The translations under genes and the position numbers were made by a program. A stretch of 64,000 nt of DNA from Streptomyces bungoensis (GTDB lineage: Bacteria > Actinomycetota > Actinomycetes > Streptomycetales > Streptomycetaceae). Shown here piece after piece: positions 49,101-57,662 of this stretch (position 1 is its first letter; each line of letters begins with the position of its first letter). The DNA is taken from the NCBI RefSeq assembly GCF_001514215.1, contig NZ_KQ948861.1, forward strand, positions 187,860 to 251,859, read 5' to 3'. The notes beneath the pieces are model-generated. The model did not search any database, had not been told where the DNA came from, and was given only the letters and a program-made list of their open reading frames with translations.

Positions 49101-50048
49101 TCAGTCGACCGCCGCGTTCTTCGTGGCCTGCTTCACCGCGATGGAGGCGACGCCGTACTTGGCGTAGATCTTCTGCACGGTGCCGTCGTCGATGAGGGCC
49201 TGCAGCGCCTTCTGCACGGCGGCGGTGAGCTCGGGCAGCTGCTTGCCGACCGCGATGCCGTTGGGCGAGGCGTTGTAGCCGCCCGGCGCGGCGGGGTCCT
49301 CGACCAGGTCGAACGCCTTGCCCGCATCGGCCGTCTTGGCCGTCCAGCCGGCCGCGGGCTTGGTCACGACCTGGGCCGCCACCTTGCCCGAGCGCAACGC
49401 GAGCTGGGCGTCGGAGTCCTTGGGGAACGTCTGGATGTCGATCTTTCCGGCGCCGGCCTTCGCGCACGCCGCCTGCCGGGACTTGAGCAGGGTGAGCTGG
49501 TTGGTCGCCGTCTGCACCGCGACCTTCTTCCCGCACAGGTCGTCCAGGCCGGCGATCTTCTGCGGGTTGCCGTCGGCGACGAGGATCCCGGAACCGGACT
49601 GCGAGTAGTCGACGAAGTCGACGACCCGCTGCCGCTCCTTGTTGTCCGTCATGGCGGACATGGCGGCGTCGAACTTCCCCGCCTGGATGCCGGGGACGAT
49701 GCCGTCGAACTTCTGGGCGGTGAAGACGAACCTCACGCCCAGCTTCGCACCGATCGCCTGCCCCAGGTCGTAGTCGAGGCCCGTCAGCTCGCTCTGCCCC
49801 TCCTTCACGAACATCTCGAAGGGCGGGTAGGGCACGTCGGTGGCGACCCGGACGGCACCCGACTTCTTGATCTTGTCGGGCAGCGCGTCGTGGAGAGCCT
49901 TGACTTCCTTGATCTCCACGCCGGCGACGGACACCTTGCCGCCCGCCACGGGGGCGGCGGCGTCACTGTTCCCGCACCCGGACAGCGCCACGAGCGCCGC
50001 GGCCGAGACGGCGGAGGCCGCCATGCGGCAGGTGAGACGAGCGTTCAT
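49101..50048 (-). CDS. Lipoprotein amino-acid-binding protein of the ABC importer, 315 aa
   Basis: Lipoprotein signal with lipobox ALSGC (MNARLTCRMAASAVSAAALV, then ALSGCGNS). SBP_bac_3 fold: VRVATDVPYPPFEMFVKEGQ, LTGLDYDLGQAIGAKLGVRF and FDGIVPGIQAGKFDAAMSAM, the classic polar amino-acid pattern. AAGGG lies about 11 nt before ATG 50048. First gene of the operon and divergent from the second S51 hydrolase. Ligand not evident; Arg, Asp or their beta-linked dipeptide would fit the neighbourhood. Confidence 0.9.
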   Translation of the reverse strand: MNARLTCRMAASAVSAAALVALSGCGNSDAAAPVAGGKVSVAGVEIKEVKALHDALPDKIKKSGAVRVATDVPYPPFEMFVKEGQSELTGLDYDLGQAIGAKLGVRFVFTAQKFDGIVPGIQAGKFDAAMSAMTDNKERQRVVDFVDYSQSGSGILVADGNPQKIAGLDDLCGKKVAVQTATNQLTLLKSRQAACAKAGAGKIDIQTFPKDSDAQLALRSGKVAAQVVTKPAAGWTAKTADAGKAFDLVEDPAAPGGYNASPNGIAVGKQLPELTAAVQKALQALIDDGTVQKIYAKYGVASIAVKQATKNAAVD

Positions 50049-50362
50049 CACGATCGGACCCTTCGGTGAGCTGTGCCGGCGGAACGTCGCGTCCGGCCAC
50101 TCCCCGGAAGTTACATTCTCGACGGGCAGATGGCCAGATGTATCGCACGTTACTTTCTCGCGGATCGACCAAGAGGGGAGGAGGGAGTCCCGGCGACAGC
50201 CGCTCAGCCAGTCGTTCTCCGTTTCCACGACTCGAAGTGCCGATCGCCCACGTCTTACATCTTCCGCACACGGAGCGGTACTTGTAAGTTCTGCTACCTC
50301 CACGGCGGGCGCCGGCCGCCTGCCCGTCACCGCAGTCCACAGTCCGCAGCCCGGGAGGGCAC
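50049..50362. promoter_or_regulatory. Divergent promoter region with direct repeats
   Basis: 314 nt between the importer operon and the second S51 gene. It is AT-richer than its surroundings. GTTACATTCTCG (50110-50121) and GTTACTTTCTCG (50149-50160) form a direct repeat 39 bp apart. Either RpiR regulator could be the binder; that is a guess from context. Confidence 0.45.
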
Positions 50363-51787
50363 ATGACCGTCCGCTTGCGTCACCGCTCCGCGGCATCCGC
50401 CGTGATCACGCTCGTTTCGCTCGCCGGCACACTCGCCGCCGTCCATCCCGCGCAGGCCGCCGCCGACCGCGTGCGGCTGGGCAGCGCCTCGGACGCGAGC
50501 CGCGCCGGCTGGAGCGGTCCGGCCTTCACCATGAACGGCGACGGCGCGGTCGTGGCGGCGTCCATGCAGCGCGCGATCGACGCCATCCGCGACGACACCG
50601 GCAGCCTCGACGTCGTCGTGCTCGCCGGATCGGCCCCCACGTCCGGCAGCAGTACGCCCGAGTGCGACAGCATCATGTCCCTGACCGGCGTGAACTCCTG
50701 CACCACGTGGACCTTGACCAAGGCGTCCGACGCCAGTGACCCCCAGGTCAACACCGATGTCCGCGATGCCGAGTTCGTCTACTTCGCCGGCGGCGACCAG
50801 TGCCGGTACGCCGCCTGGAAGGGCAGCCCACTCGAGGCGTCCGTCGAATCCGTGGTCGCCAAGGGCGGCGGATCGGGCGGCGGCAGCGCCGGCACCCACA
50901 TCAACAGCTCCGTCGTCTACGACGCGTGCCAGGGCAGCGCCACCAGTGCGGACGCGCTGGCCGACCCCTACGATCCGGCGATCACCTTCACCACCGGCAT
51001 GTTCGACTGGCCCCACTACGCCGACACCGTCAACGACTCGCACTTCGTCACACGCGACCGCATGGGCCGCACCATGGCCTTCGTGGCCCGGGCCATCAAG
51101 GACGGGCTGACCACGAGCGGCGCCGCCTGGGGGGTCGGTGTCGAACAGGGCGGGGGCTCGTTGTTCGTCGACAGGAACGGACTCGCCACCGAATACGGCC
51201 AGAACGCGTACGTCGTGCTCGGCGACCACCAGCCGGAGCAGGCCGTGCCCGGAAAGCCGCTGACCTTCTCCGACTACAAGATCTGGCGGCTCACGCCCGG
51301 CAGCACGTTCGACTTCGGGAACCGGCCCACCTGCGGGTTCTACCGTCGCAGCGTCACCGACGGCGTCGCCGACGCCGATCTCTACGACGGCATCGCGGAA
51401 CCGTGCGGCTCCCCGGGCGCAGCGCTCGGTGAGAGCGAACCCAACGACACCAGCGGCACGGCCGACGACGCCTCGGCCCTCCCCTCGCCCACCACCCTCA
51501 CCGGCAGCATGAAGTCGTCGACGGACCGCGACTACTTCCGGGTCGCCCTCGCCTCCGGCCAGACGGCTTCCGTGCGGTGCACGATCCCCACGGCATACGA
51601 CGCCGACCTGTACTTCATGGACTCGGCGGGCCGGACTCTCCAACGGTCCGTCACCGACGGCGCCGGAGCGCCCGAGTCCCTCACCTTCACCCGGACCTCC
51701 TCCGGAACGGGCACCTACTACGTGGACGTCGAGGCGTACAGCGGTGCCGGAACGGCCACCTACACGTGCACGGTCGCCAAGAGCTGA
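50363..51787 (+). CDS. Secreted S51-like hydrolase with PPC domain, 474 aa
   Basis: Signal peptide (MTVRLRHRSAASAVITLVSL, cleaved near AQAAAD). The catalytic part has S51-type motifs: EFVYFAGGDQCRYAAW and the nucleophile region GGGSGGGSAGTHINSS (Ser near residue 177), here GGSAGT where cyanophycinases have GTSAGA. A bacterial pre-peptidase C-terminal (PPC) domain begins near residue 356 (GESEPNDTSGTADD) and ends TATYTCTVAKS; PPC domains are often removed after secretion. GGGAGG lies just upstream of the ATG. With the gene at 44754 it brackets the importer-peptidase operon. Confidence 0.75.
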   Translation: MTVRLRHRSAASAVITLVSLAGTLAAVHPAQAAADRVRLGSASDASRAGWSGPAFTMNGDGAVVAASMQRAIDAIRDDTGSLDVVVLAGSAPTSGSSTPECDSIMSLTGVNSCTTWTLTKASDASDPQVNTDVRDAEFVYFAGGDQCRYAAWKGSPLEASVESVVAKGGGSGGGSAGTHINSSVVYDACQGSATSADALADPYDPAITFTTGMFDWPHYADTVNDSHFVTRDRMGRTMAFVARAIKDGLTTSGAAWGVGVEQGGGSLFVDRNGLATEYGQNAYVVLGDHQPEQAVPGKPLTFSDYKIWRLTPGSTFDFGNRPTCGFYRRSVTDGVADADLYDGIAEPCGSPGAALGESEPNDTSGTADDASALPSPTTLTGSMKSSTDRDYFRVALASGQTASVRCTIPTAYDADLYFMDSAGRTLQRSVTDGAGAPESLTFTRTSSGTGTYYVDVEAYSGAGTATYTCTVAKS

Positions 51788-51810
51788 GGTCCGACCGGCC
51801 GGGACGGAAC

Positions 51811-51841
51811 AAGGCGCCCGGCCGGAAGGCCGGGCGCCTTT
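51811..51841. terminator. Bidirectional terminator between S51 gene and copA
   Basis: AAGGCGCCCGGCC, loop GGAA, GGCCGGGCGCCTT: a perfect 13-bp stem with A and T ends, which works for both convergent genes. Confidence 0.85.
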
Positions 51842-51858
51842 CGTCCAGAGTGCCGTAC

Positions 51859-54141
51859 TTACTTGAACGTGCGCAGCCGCAGGCTGTTGGTCACCACGAA
51901 CACCGAGGAGAAGGCCATCGCCGCGCCCGCGATCATGGGGTTCAGCATGCCGGTCGCGGCCAGGGGCAGGGCGGCGACGTTGTAGCCGAAGGCCCAGAAG
52001 AGGTTGCCCTTGATGGTGGCCAGGGTCCTGCGGGAGAGCCTGATGGCGTCGGCGGCCACGCGGAGGTCGCCGCGTACCAGCGTCAGGTCGCCGGCCTCGA
52101 TCGCCGCGTCCGTGCCGGTACCCATGGCCAGGCCGAGGTCGGCGGTGGCGAGCGCGGCCGCGTCGTTGACCCCGTCGCCGACCATGGCGACCGTACGGCC
52201 TTCGCCCTGCAGCCGCTTGACGACGTCCACCTTGTCCTGGGGCAGCACCTCGGCGATCACTTCGTCGATGCCGACGGCGCGGGCGACGGACTCGGCGACC
52301 AGCTGGTTGTCGCCGGTCAGCAGCACGGGCTTCAGTCCCAGCCCGCGCAGCTCGGCCACCGCCTCCGCACTGGTCTCCTTGATCGCGTCGGCGACGGTGA
52401 GCACGCCGCGCGCCTCGCCGTCCCAGGCGACGGCGACCGCCGTACGGCCCTCGGCCTCCGCGGCCGCCTTGGCCTCCTCCAGCTCCCGGGGCAGCTCGAT
52501 CGCCCACTCCCGCAGGAGCCTCTCGCGCCCGACGAGGACCGCGTGCCCGTCGACGACACCCTGGACGCCGAGCCCGGCGACGCTCTCGAAGTTCTCCGGG
52601 ACCGGCAGGCCGCCGGCCCTCCCGATCGCCCCGGCCGCGACCGCCTGCGCGATGGGGTGCTCGGAGGCGTACTCCAACGCACCTGCCAGGCGCAGGAGTT
52701 CCGTCTCGTCGGTGCCCTCGGCGGCGTACACGTCGTGGAGGGTCATCCGGCCGGTGGTGACGGTGCCGGTCTTGTCCAGGACGACCGTGTCGACACGGCG
52801 TGTGGACTCCAGGACCTCGGGGCCCTTGATGAGGATGCCGAGCTGGGCGCCGCGTCCGGTGCCGACCATCAGCGCGGTCGGCGTGGCCAGGCCCAGGGCG
52901 CACGGGCAGGCGATGATCAGGACGGCCACGGCGGCGGTGAACGCGGCCGTCGCGTCACCGGTGACCAGCAGCCAGGTCAGCAGGGTGCCGAGGGCGATGA
53001 GGATCACGACGGGAACGAAGACTGCGGAGATGCGGTCGGCGAGGCGCTGCACCGCGGCCTTGCCGTTCTGGGCGTCCTCGACCAGCCTGGCCATCCGGGC
53101 GAGCTGGGTGTCCGCCCCGACGCGGGTGGCCTCCACGACCAGCCGGCCGCCGGCGTTGACCGTGGCGCCGGCCACCGCGTCGCCGACGGTCACGTCGACG
53201 GGGACGGACTCGCCGGTGAGCAGGGAGGCGTCGACCGCCGACGTGCCCTCGACGACGGTGCCGTCGGTGGCGACCTTCTCACCGGGGCGTACGACGAACC
53301 GGTCGCCGACCGCCAGCCGTGCCACCGGAACGCGGACTTCCGCGCCGCCGCGCAGCACCGCCACGTCCTTGGCACCCAGCTCCAGCAGCGCGCGCAGGGC
53401 GGCTCCGGCCTTGCGCTTGGACTTCGCCTCCAGGTAGCGGCCGGCGAGGATGAAGGCCGTCACCCCTGCCGCGGCCTCCAGGTAGAGGGAGGACGAGCCG
53501 TCCGTGCGGGAGATGGTGAGGTCGAAGCCGTGCCGCATACCGGGCATTCCCGCCTGCCCGAAGAACAGTGCCCACAGCGACCAGCCGAACGCGGCGAGGG
53601 TGCCGGTGGACACGAGCGTGTCCATGGTCGCGGCGCCGTGGCGGGCGTTGGTGAACGCGGCCTTGTGGAACGGCAGAGCGCCCCAGACGACCACCGGCGC
53701 GGCCAAGGTCAGCGACAGCCACTGCCAGTTGTCGAACTGGAGGGCCGGGACCATCGCCATCAGGATGACGGGCACGGAGAGGACGAGCGAGACCAGCAGC
53801 CTCTGCCGGAGCGCGAGCAGTTCACCGTCCGGTGCCGCAGTCGTCGCGGCCTCCGCCGCCTCACCGGCCGGCGGAGGAGGCGGCGGAGGCTCCTCGGCGG
53901 TGTAGCCGGTCTTCACCACGGTGGCGATCAGGTCGGAGACCTCGGTCCCCGCCGGATAGCTGACCTTCGCCTTCTCGGTGGCGTAGTTGACCGTGGCGGT
54001 GACGCCGTCCATGCGGTTGAGCTTCTTCTCGATGCGGGCCGCGCAGGAGGCGCAGGTCATGCCGCCGATGGAGAGCTCGACCTCGGAGGTGGCCGCGGGG
54101 GCGGAACCGGTGAGCGGTTTCTCGGACGCAGTGCTGGTCAT
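51859..54141 (-). CDS. copA: Copper-exporting P1B-type ATPase CopA, 760 aa
   Basis: Cu+ exporter. One N-terminal heavy-metal domain with GGMTCASCAARIEKKL, a proline-rich linker (EEPPPPPPP), eight membrane helices with the CPC transport motif IIACPCALGLATP, TGES (LLTGESVPV), VVLDKTGTVTTGR, HP locus (SEHPIAQAV) and MVGDGVNDAAALA. Start ATG 54141 with AAGGAG 7 nt upstream. The chaperone CopZ is 113 nt upstream on the same strand and a CsoR-type operator lies above CopZ, so both are probably induced by Cu+. Confidence 0.96.
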   Translation of the reverse strand: MTSTASEKPLTGSAPAATSEVELSIGGMTCASCAARIEKKLNRMDGVTATVNYATEKAKVSYPAGTEVSDLIATVVKTGYTAEEPPPPPPPAGEAAEAATTAAPDGELLALRQRLLVSLVLSVPVILMAMVPALQFDNWQWLSLTLAAPVVVWGALPFHKAAFTNARHGAATMDTLVSTGTLAAFGWSLWALFFGQAGMPGMRHGFDLTISRTDGSSSLYLEAAAGVTAFILAGRYLEAKSKRKAGAALRALLELGAKDVAVLRGGAEVRVPVARLAVGDRFVVRPGEKVATDGTVVEGTSAVDASLLTGESVPVDVTVGDAVAGATVNAGGRLVVEATRVGADTQLARMARLVEDAQNGKAAVQRLADRISAVFVPVVILIALGTLLTWLLVTGDATAAFTAAVAVLIIACPCALGLATPTALMVGTGRGAQLGILIKGPEVLESTRRVDTVVLDKTGTVTTGRMTLHDVYAAEGTDETELLRLAGALEYASEHPIAQAVAAGAIGRAGGLPVPENFESVAGLGVQGVVDGHAVLVGRERLLREWAIELPRELEEAKAAAEAEGRTAVAVAWDGEARGVLTVADAIKETSAEAVAELRGLGLKPVLLTGDNQLVAESVARAVGIDEVIAEVLPQDKVDVVKRLQGEGRTVAMVGDGVNDAAALATADLGLAMGTGTDAAIEAGDLTLVRGDLRVAADAIRLSRRTLATIKGNLFWAFGYNVAALPLAATGMLNPMIAGAAMAFSSVFVVTNSLRLRTFK

Positions 54142-54254
54142 GGGGTGACTCCTTGGGAGGCCGGGACGTACGGCGTCCGTATCAGCGGAGCGGTACGTCC
54201 CGGCGCGGGAGGTGAAGCGCGTGGCGTGCGGGGCCGCGCGCCCCGAGGCGGTCG

Positions 54255-54548
54255 TCAGATCAGGCCGACGAGCTCGTAGCCGGCCTCGTCGACGGCCGCG
54301 CGTACGGCCGCTTCGTCGAGCGGGGCGGCGGAGGCGACGGTGACCTCGCCGGTCTTGGCGTCGGCCGTGACGGAGCTGACGCCCTCCAGCGCGGATATCT
54401 CCTGCGAGACCGCGCCCTCGCAGTGGCCGCAGGTCATGCCGGACACCTTGTACACGGTGGTGACGCCGATGCCCTGAACGTCGGCCGCGGCGCCGGAGCC
54501 GCAGGAACCGCCGCCGCAGCAGGAGCCGGAGTTCGTCTGTTCGGTCAT
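54255..54548 (-). CDS. copZ: Copper chaperone CopZ with Cys-rich N-terminus, 97 aa
   Basis: The C-terminal 68 residues are a heavy-metal-associated domain with the Cu+ site GMTCGHCEGAVSQE. The N-terminal 25 residues contain GSCCGGGSCGSG, three additional cysteines not present in classical CopZ, which could hold extra copper. GAGGAAG precedes the ATG. It hands Cu+ to CopA, encoded downstream. Confidence 0.92.
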   Translation of the reverse strand: MTEQTNSGSCCGGGSCGSGAAADVQGIGVTTVYKVSGMTCGHCEGAVSQEISALEGVSSVTADAKTGEVTVASAAPLDEAAVRAAVDEAGYELVGLI

Positions 54549-54623
54549 GGTTCTTCCTCGGGATCTCGGTGCGTGGGACCAGTCTGGGGGCCGGGGGGTG
54601 ATCGGCCTCCCCGACCATGACAT

Positions 54624-54642
54624 CATACCCCCTAGGGGTATG
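54624..54642. promoter_or_regulatory. CsoR-type operator upstream of copZ
   Basis: CATACCCCCTAGGGGTATG, a near-perfect dyad 76 nt upstream of copZ. Same pattern as the CstR operators of the sulfur cluster. Confidence 0.82.
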
Positions 54643-54704
54643 CCGTAGGCGAGATGCCTCTGCGGCCGCACTCACCGGGCCGCCCCGCCACCCGGTCGCA
54701 TATT

Positions 54705-54718
54705 TACCCCGAGGGGTA
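54705..54718. promoter_or_regulatory. CsoR-type operator upstream of the DUF6153 gene
   Basis: TACCCCGAGGGGTA, a dyad 39 nt upstream of the ATG at 54757. It implies that the DUF6153/multicopper oxidase genes are copper-induced too. Confidence 0.8.
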
Positions 54719-54756
54719 TATTGGGAGGTGATCGTTTCCCAGCGAGGACGTGGACC

Positions 54757-55167
54757 ATGACGGCAGGCGGTGACCGGCGGGGCAGCACCTCGTGCCCTGC
54801 CGTCGTCTGGACGCGCACCGTCGTCATCGCGTTGGTCGCCGCCCTCGCCGTCCTCGTCCACCATGAGGCCGCCACCGCCGTGAGCCACGTCCCGAGCTCC
54901 GGGACGATGCGAGCCATGGGCGCCGACATGAAACATGCCGGGTTCGCCCCGACGGCGTCCGGCGACGGCAATGCCTGCTCCGGTATGACCGGGCCGCACT
55001 GCTCCGCGGCGAGTGTCGAGACGGTGAAGCCGGCGCCTCCGGCAGCCGCCGCCGTCGGACACACCACGGCGTCCTCGCCCCGCACCCCGCCCACTGGGCG
55101 GTCCGTGCCGGGAACGGTGGGCCGAGCCCCACCCGATCTTTCGTTCCTCTCCCGATTGCTGGTGTAG
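54757..55167 (+). CDS. DUF6153-family membrane/exported protein A, 136 aa
   Basis: N-terminal membrane helix (about residues 19-40), then a Met/His/Cys-containing segment (GTMRAMGADMKHAG, ACSGMTGPHCSA) and the family C-terminus GRAPPDLSFLSRLLV. Soft metal ligands and the copper operator upstream suggest periplasm-side copper binding. GAGGAC lies 7 nt before ATG 54757. A second DUF6153 protein lies at 57663-58085, so the pair brackets the oxidase and the DUF305 gene. Function not established. Confidence 0.75.
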   Translation: MTAGGDRRGSTSCPAVVWTRTVVIALVAALAVLVHHEAATAVSHVPSSGTMRAMGADMKHAGFAPTASGDGNACSGMTGPHCSAASVETVKPAPPAAAAVGHTTASSPRTPPTGRSVPGTVGRAPPDLSFLSRLLV

Positions 55168-55251
55168 GCCGCGCCCGCGGCTGCGCGTGCCCTCGTTCCG
55201 CGCCGCCGCCTGACCGCGCGACCACACCGAAGCGATCGTGAGAAGAGAACC

Positions 55252-56820
55252 ATGGTGAACAGCATCAACCGCCGGTCCGCACTGCTGGCCGGGCTCGGTA
55301 TGGCAGGCGGGAGCGCCCTCGCCGCCTGCAGCAACGGCTCCAGCCGCACGCCCGCCCTGCTCAGTCCGTCCGGCTCGGCGGTCGCCGCGGCCGAGAAGAG
55401 GCGCGCGGGCACCGGCAGGACCCGCGAGACGACCCTGATCGCCGCCGCGGCCACGGCGGAGCTGGGCGCCGGGGTCAAGGCCAGGACGTGGGCCTTCGAC
55501 GGACAGACTCCCGGCAGGGAGCTGCGCGTCTCGGCCGGGGACACGCTGGCCGCGACTCTGTCCAACCAGCTTCCCGGGCGGGCCGCCACGTCCGTCCACT
55601 GGCACGGCGTCGCCCTGCGCAACGACATGGACGGTGTCCCGCCCGTCACCCAGACGGCCGTGAGGGCCGGGAAGAACTTCACCTACCGGTTCCTCGCCGA
55701 CAGGCCGGGGACGTACTTCTTCCACCCGCACGTCGGGGTCCAGCTCGACCGCGGCCTCTACGCGCCGCTGATCGTCGAGGACCCGAAGGAGCCCCTGTCG
55801 TACGACGAGGAGTGGGTCGTCGTCCTCGACGACTGGCTGGACGGCGTCACCGGCACCCCGGACCAGGTCTTCGCCGAACTGCGGCAGGGCATGGGCGGCA
55901 TGCACGGCATGGACGGCATGGACATGAGCGGCGGGATGAACGGGTCCCCGTCGGCCTCGCCCTCGGGCGGCGGCATGTCGGGCGGATTCATGCTCATGGG
56001 CGCGCGGAGCCCGCTGCTCGGCGGGGACGCCGGCGACGTGAAGTACCCGTACCACCTGGTCAACGGGCGCGTCCCGGCGGATCCGCAGGTGTTCCGGAGC
56101 AAGCCGGGCAAGCGGGTCCGGCTGCGTCTGATCAACGCGGGAAGCGACACCGCGTACCGCGTCGCCCTCGGCGGCCACCGGCTCACCCTCACCCACACCG
56201 ACGGCTTCCCCGTCGCGCACCAGCAGGTCGACGCCCTGCTGATCGGCATGGGGGAACGCTACGACGCCCTGGTCACCCTGGCCGACGGTGTCTTCCCCCT
56301 CGTCGCGCTCGCGGAGGGCAAGAACGCCGCCGGGATGGCCGTCGTCCGGACCGGGTCCGGCGCCGTCCCCGAGACGAACGTCCACCCCGGGGAACTCGAC
56401 GGCCTGATCATGGCCGCCTCACGGCTCCGGGCGGCGGACGACGTACGGCTGCCCTCGAAGAAGACCGACCGTGTTCACCGCATCGAGCTGAACGGCAGCA
56501 TGATGGCCTACGACTGGGCCGTCAACGGCGAGCGGTTCGACGTGAACGACCCGGCCGCACACCCGATCACGGTCGAGGAGGGTCAGCGGGTACGGCTGGA
56601 CTTCGTCAACACCACCACCATGTGGCACCCGATGCACCTGCACGGGCACACGTACCAGCTCGGCACCGGCGGCCCGCGCAAGGACACCACGATCGTGCTG
56701 CCCAAGAGGACGGTGTCGGTGTTCTTCGACGCGGACAACCCGGGCCGGTGGATGCTGCACTGCCACAACGCCTACCACGGTGAGGCGGGCATGATGGCAC
56801 TCGTGGCCTACCGGGCCTGA
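55252..56820 (+). CDS. Multicopper oxidase (CueO/laccase-like) with Met-rich insert, 522 aa
   Basis: Tat-type signal with twin Arg (NRRSALLAGLGMAGG) and an AAC lipobox-like end. Copper motifs: SVHWHGVALRND, FFHPHVGVQ, MWHPMHLHGHTYQLG and HCHNAYHGEAGMMAL (type 1 site with axial Met). A Met-rich insertion, QGMGGMHGMDGMDMSGGM (about residues 215-233), resembles that of CueO, which oxidises Cu+. Probably cuprous oxidase. Downstream of DUF6153 A by 84 nt, same strand, and ended by a bidirectional terminator. Confidence 0.93.
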   Translation: MVNSINRRSALLAGLGMAGGSALAACSNGSSRTPALLSPSGSAVAAAEKRRAGTGRTRETTLIAAAATAELGAGVKARTWAFDGQTPGRELRVSAGDTLAATLSNQLPGRAATSVHWHGVALRNDMDGVPPVTQTAVRAGKNFTYRFLADRPGTYFFHPHVGVQLDRGLYAPLIVEDPKEPLSYDEEWVVVLDDWLDGVTGTPDQVFAELRQGMGGMHGMDGMDMSGGMNGSPSASPSGGGMSGGFMLMGARSPLLGGDAGDVKYPYHLVNGRVPADPQVFRSKPGKRVRLRLINAGSDTAYRVALGGHRLTLTHTDGFPVAHQQVDALLIGMGERYDALVTLADGVFPLVALAEGKNAAGMAVVRTGSGAVPETNVHPGELDGLIMAASRLRAADDVRLPSKKTDRVHRIELNGSMMAYDWAVNGERFDVNDPAAHPITVEEGQRVRLDFVNTTTMWHPMHLHGHTYQLGTGGPRKDTTIVLPKRTVSVFFDADNPGRWMLHCHNAYHGEAGMMALVAYRA

Positions 56821-56833
56821 CGCTTCACCGGTG

Positions 56834-56870
56834 CCCGGGGCCGACAGTCGTACGTCCTGTCGGCCCCGGG
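56834..56870. terminator. Bidirectional terminator between oxidase and DUF305 gene
   Basis: CCCGGGGCCGACAG (56834-56847) and CTGTCGGCCCCGGG (56857-56870) form a perfect 14-bp stem with a 9-nt loop between convergent genes. Confidence 0.8.
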
Positions 56871-56887
56871 TCCAGCCGGCTGAGGAT

Positions 56888-57556
56888 CTACTGCCTGCCG
56901 AGCATCTTGTTCATCTCGGTGATCTCGGCCGACTGCGAGGTGACGATCGACTTCGCCATGAGCTTCGCGGGACCGTAGGCGCCCTTGGCCTGTTCGGTCT
57001 TCGCCATCGCGATCGCGCCCTGGTGGTGGCTGATCATCATCTGCAGGAACGCCTTGTCGAAGGCGTCACCGGACAGGCCCTTCAGCCTGCCCATGTCCTG
57101 GTCCGACATCATGCCGGGCATCGACGAGGCGGAGTGGTCCATGCCCGGCATGCTCCCCATGCCGGACTCGCTGTCACCCGGGACCTTCTCGCCCCAGGCC
57201 TTCAGCCAGCCGGACATGGTGTCGATCTCCGGATCCTGCGCCTTCTTGATCTTCGCGGCCAGGTCCTTCACCTGCGGGGACTTCGCCCGCGAGGCGGCCA
57301 GGTCGGCCATGGCCACGGCCTGCCGGTGGTGCGGGATCATCCCCTGGGCGAACGACGCGTCCTGCGGGTCGTGGCTGCCCTCGGAAGCGGTGCCCGAGGG
57401 GTGCATCGCCCCCATGTCGTGGCCCGAGTGCCCCGGCGCCGGGGACGAGGAGGAGGACGAGGAATCACTGCTGCCGCAGGCGGCCAGCACCACCGCGGCG
57501 GTGGCGGCGGTGGTCAGCGCGACGGCCCGGCGGACGAGGGAACGGCGAGATGCCAT
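56888..57556 (-). CDS. DUF305 lipoprotein, 222 aa
   Basis: Lipoprotein signal (lipobox LAAC), Ser-rich linker, then two DUF305 halves, each with an HH motif: FAQGMIPHHRQAVAMADLA and FLQMMISHHQGAIAMAKTE. Met-rich stretch MGSMPGMDHSASSMPGMM between them. DUF305 proteins are often copper-linked, and the Met/His content fits extracytoplasmic copper binding. AAGGAG lies 11 nt before the ATG. Confidence 0.88.
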   Translation of the reverse strand: MASRRSLVRRAVALTTAATAAVVLAACGSSDSSSSSSSPAPGHSGHDMGAMHPSGTASEGSHDPQDASFAQGMIPHHRQAVAMADLAASRAKSPQVKDLAAKIKKAQDPEIDTMSGWLKAWGEKVPGDSESGMGSMPGMDHSASSMPGMMSDQDMGRLKGLSGDAFDKAFLQMMISHHQGAIAMAKTEQAKGAYGPAKLMAKSIVTSQSAEITEMNKMLGRQ

Positions 57557-57662
57557 GCGAGGTACAACTCCTTGAAGTGCCCGCGCCCACGCGCGGGAAG
57601 AAACGGATTCAGGCAGGCCCGGAGCACGCCACCCTCATCGGGAGGGGGCCGTGCGGGCGCCT

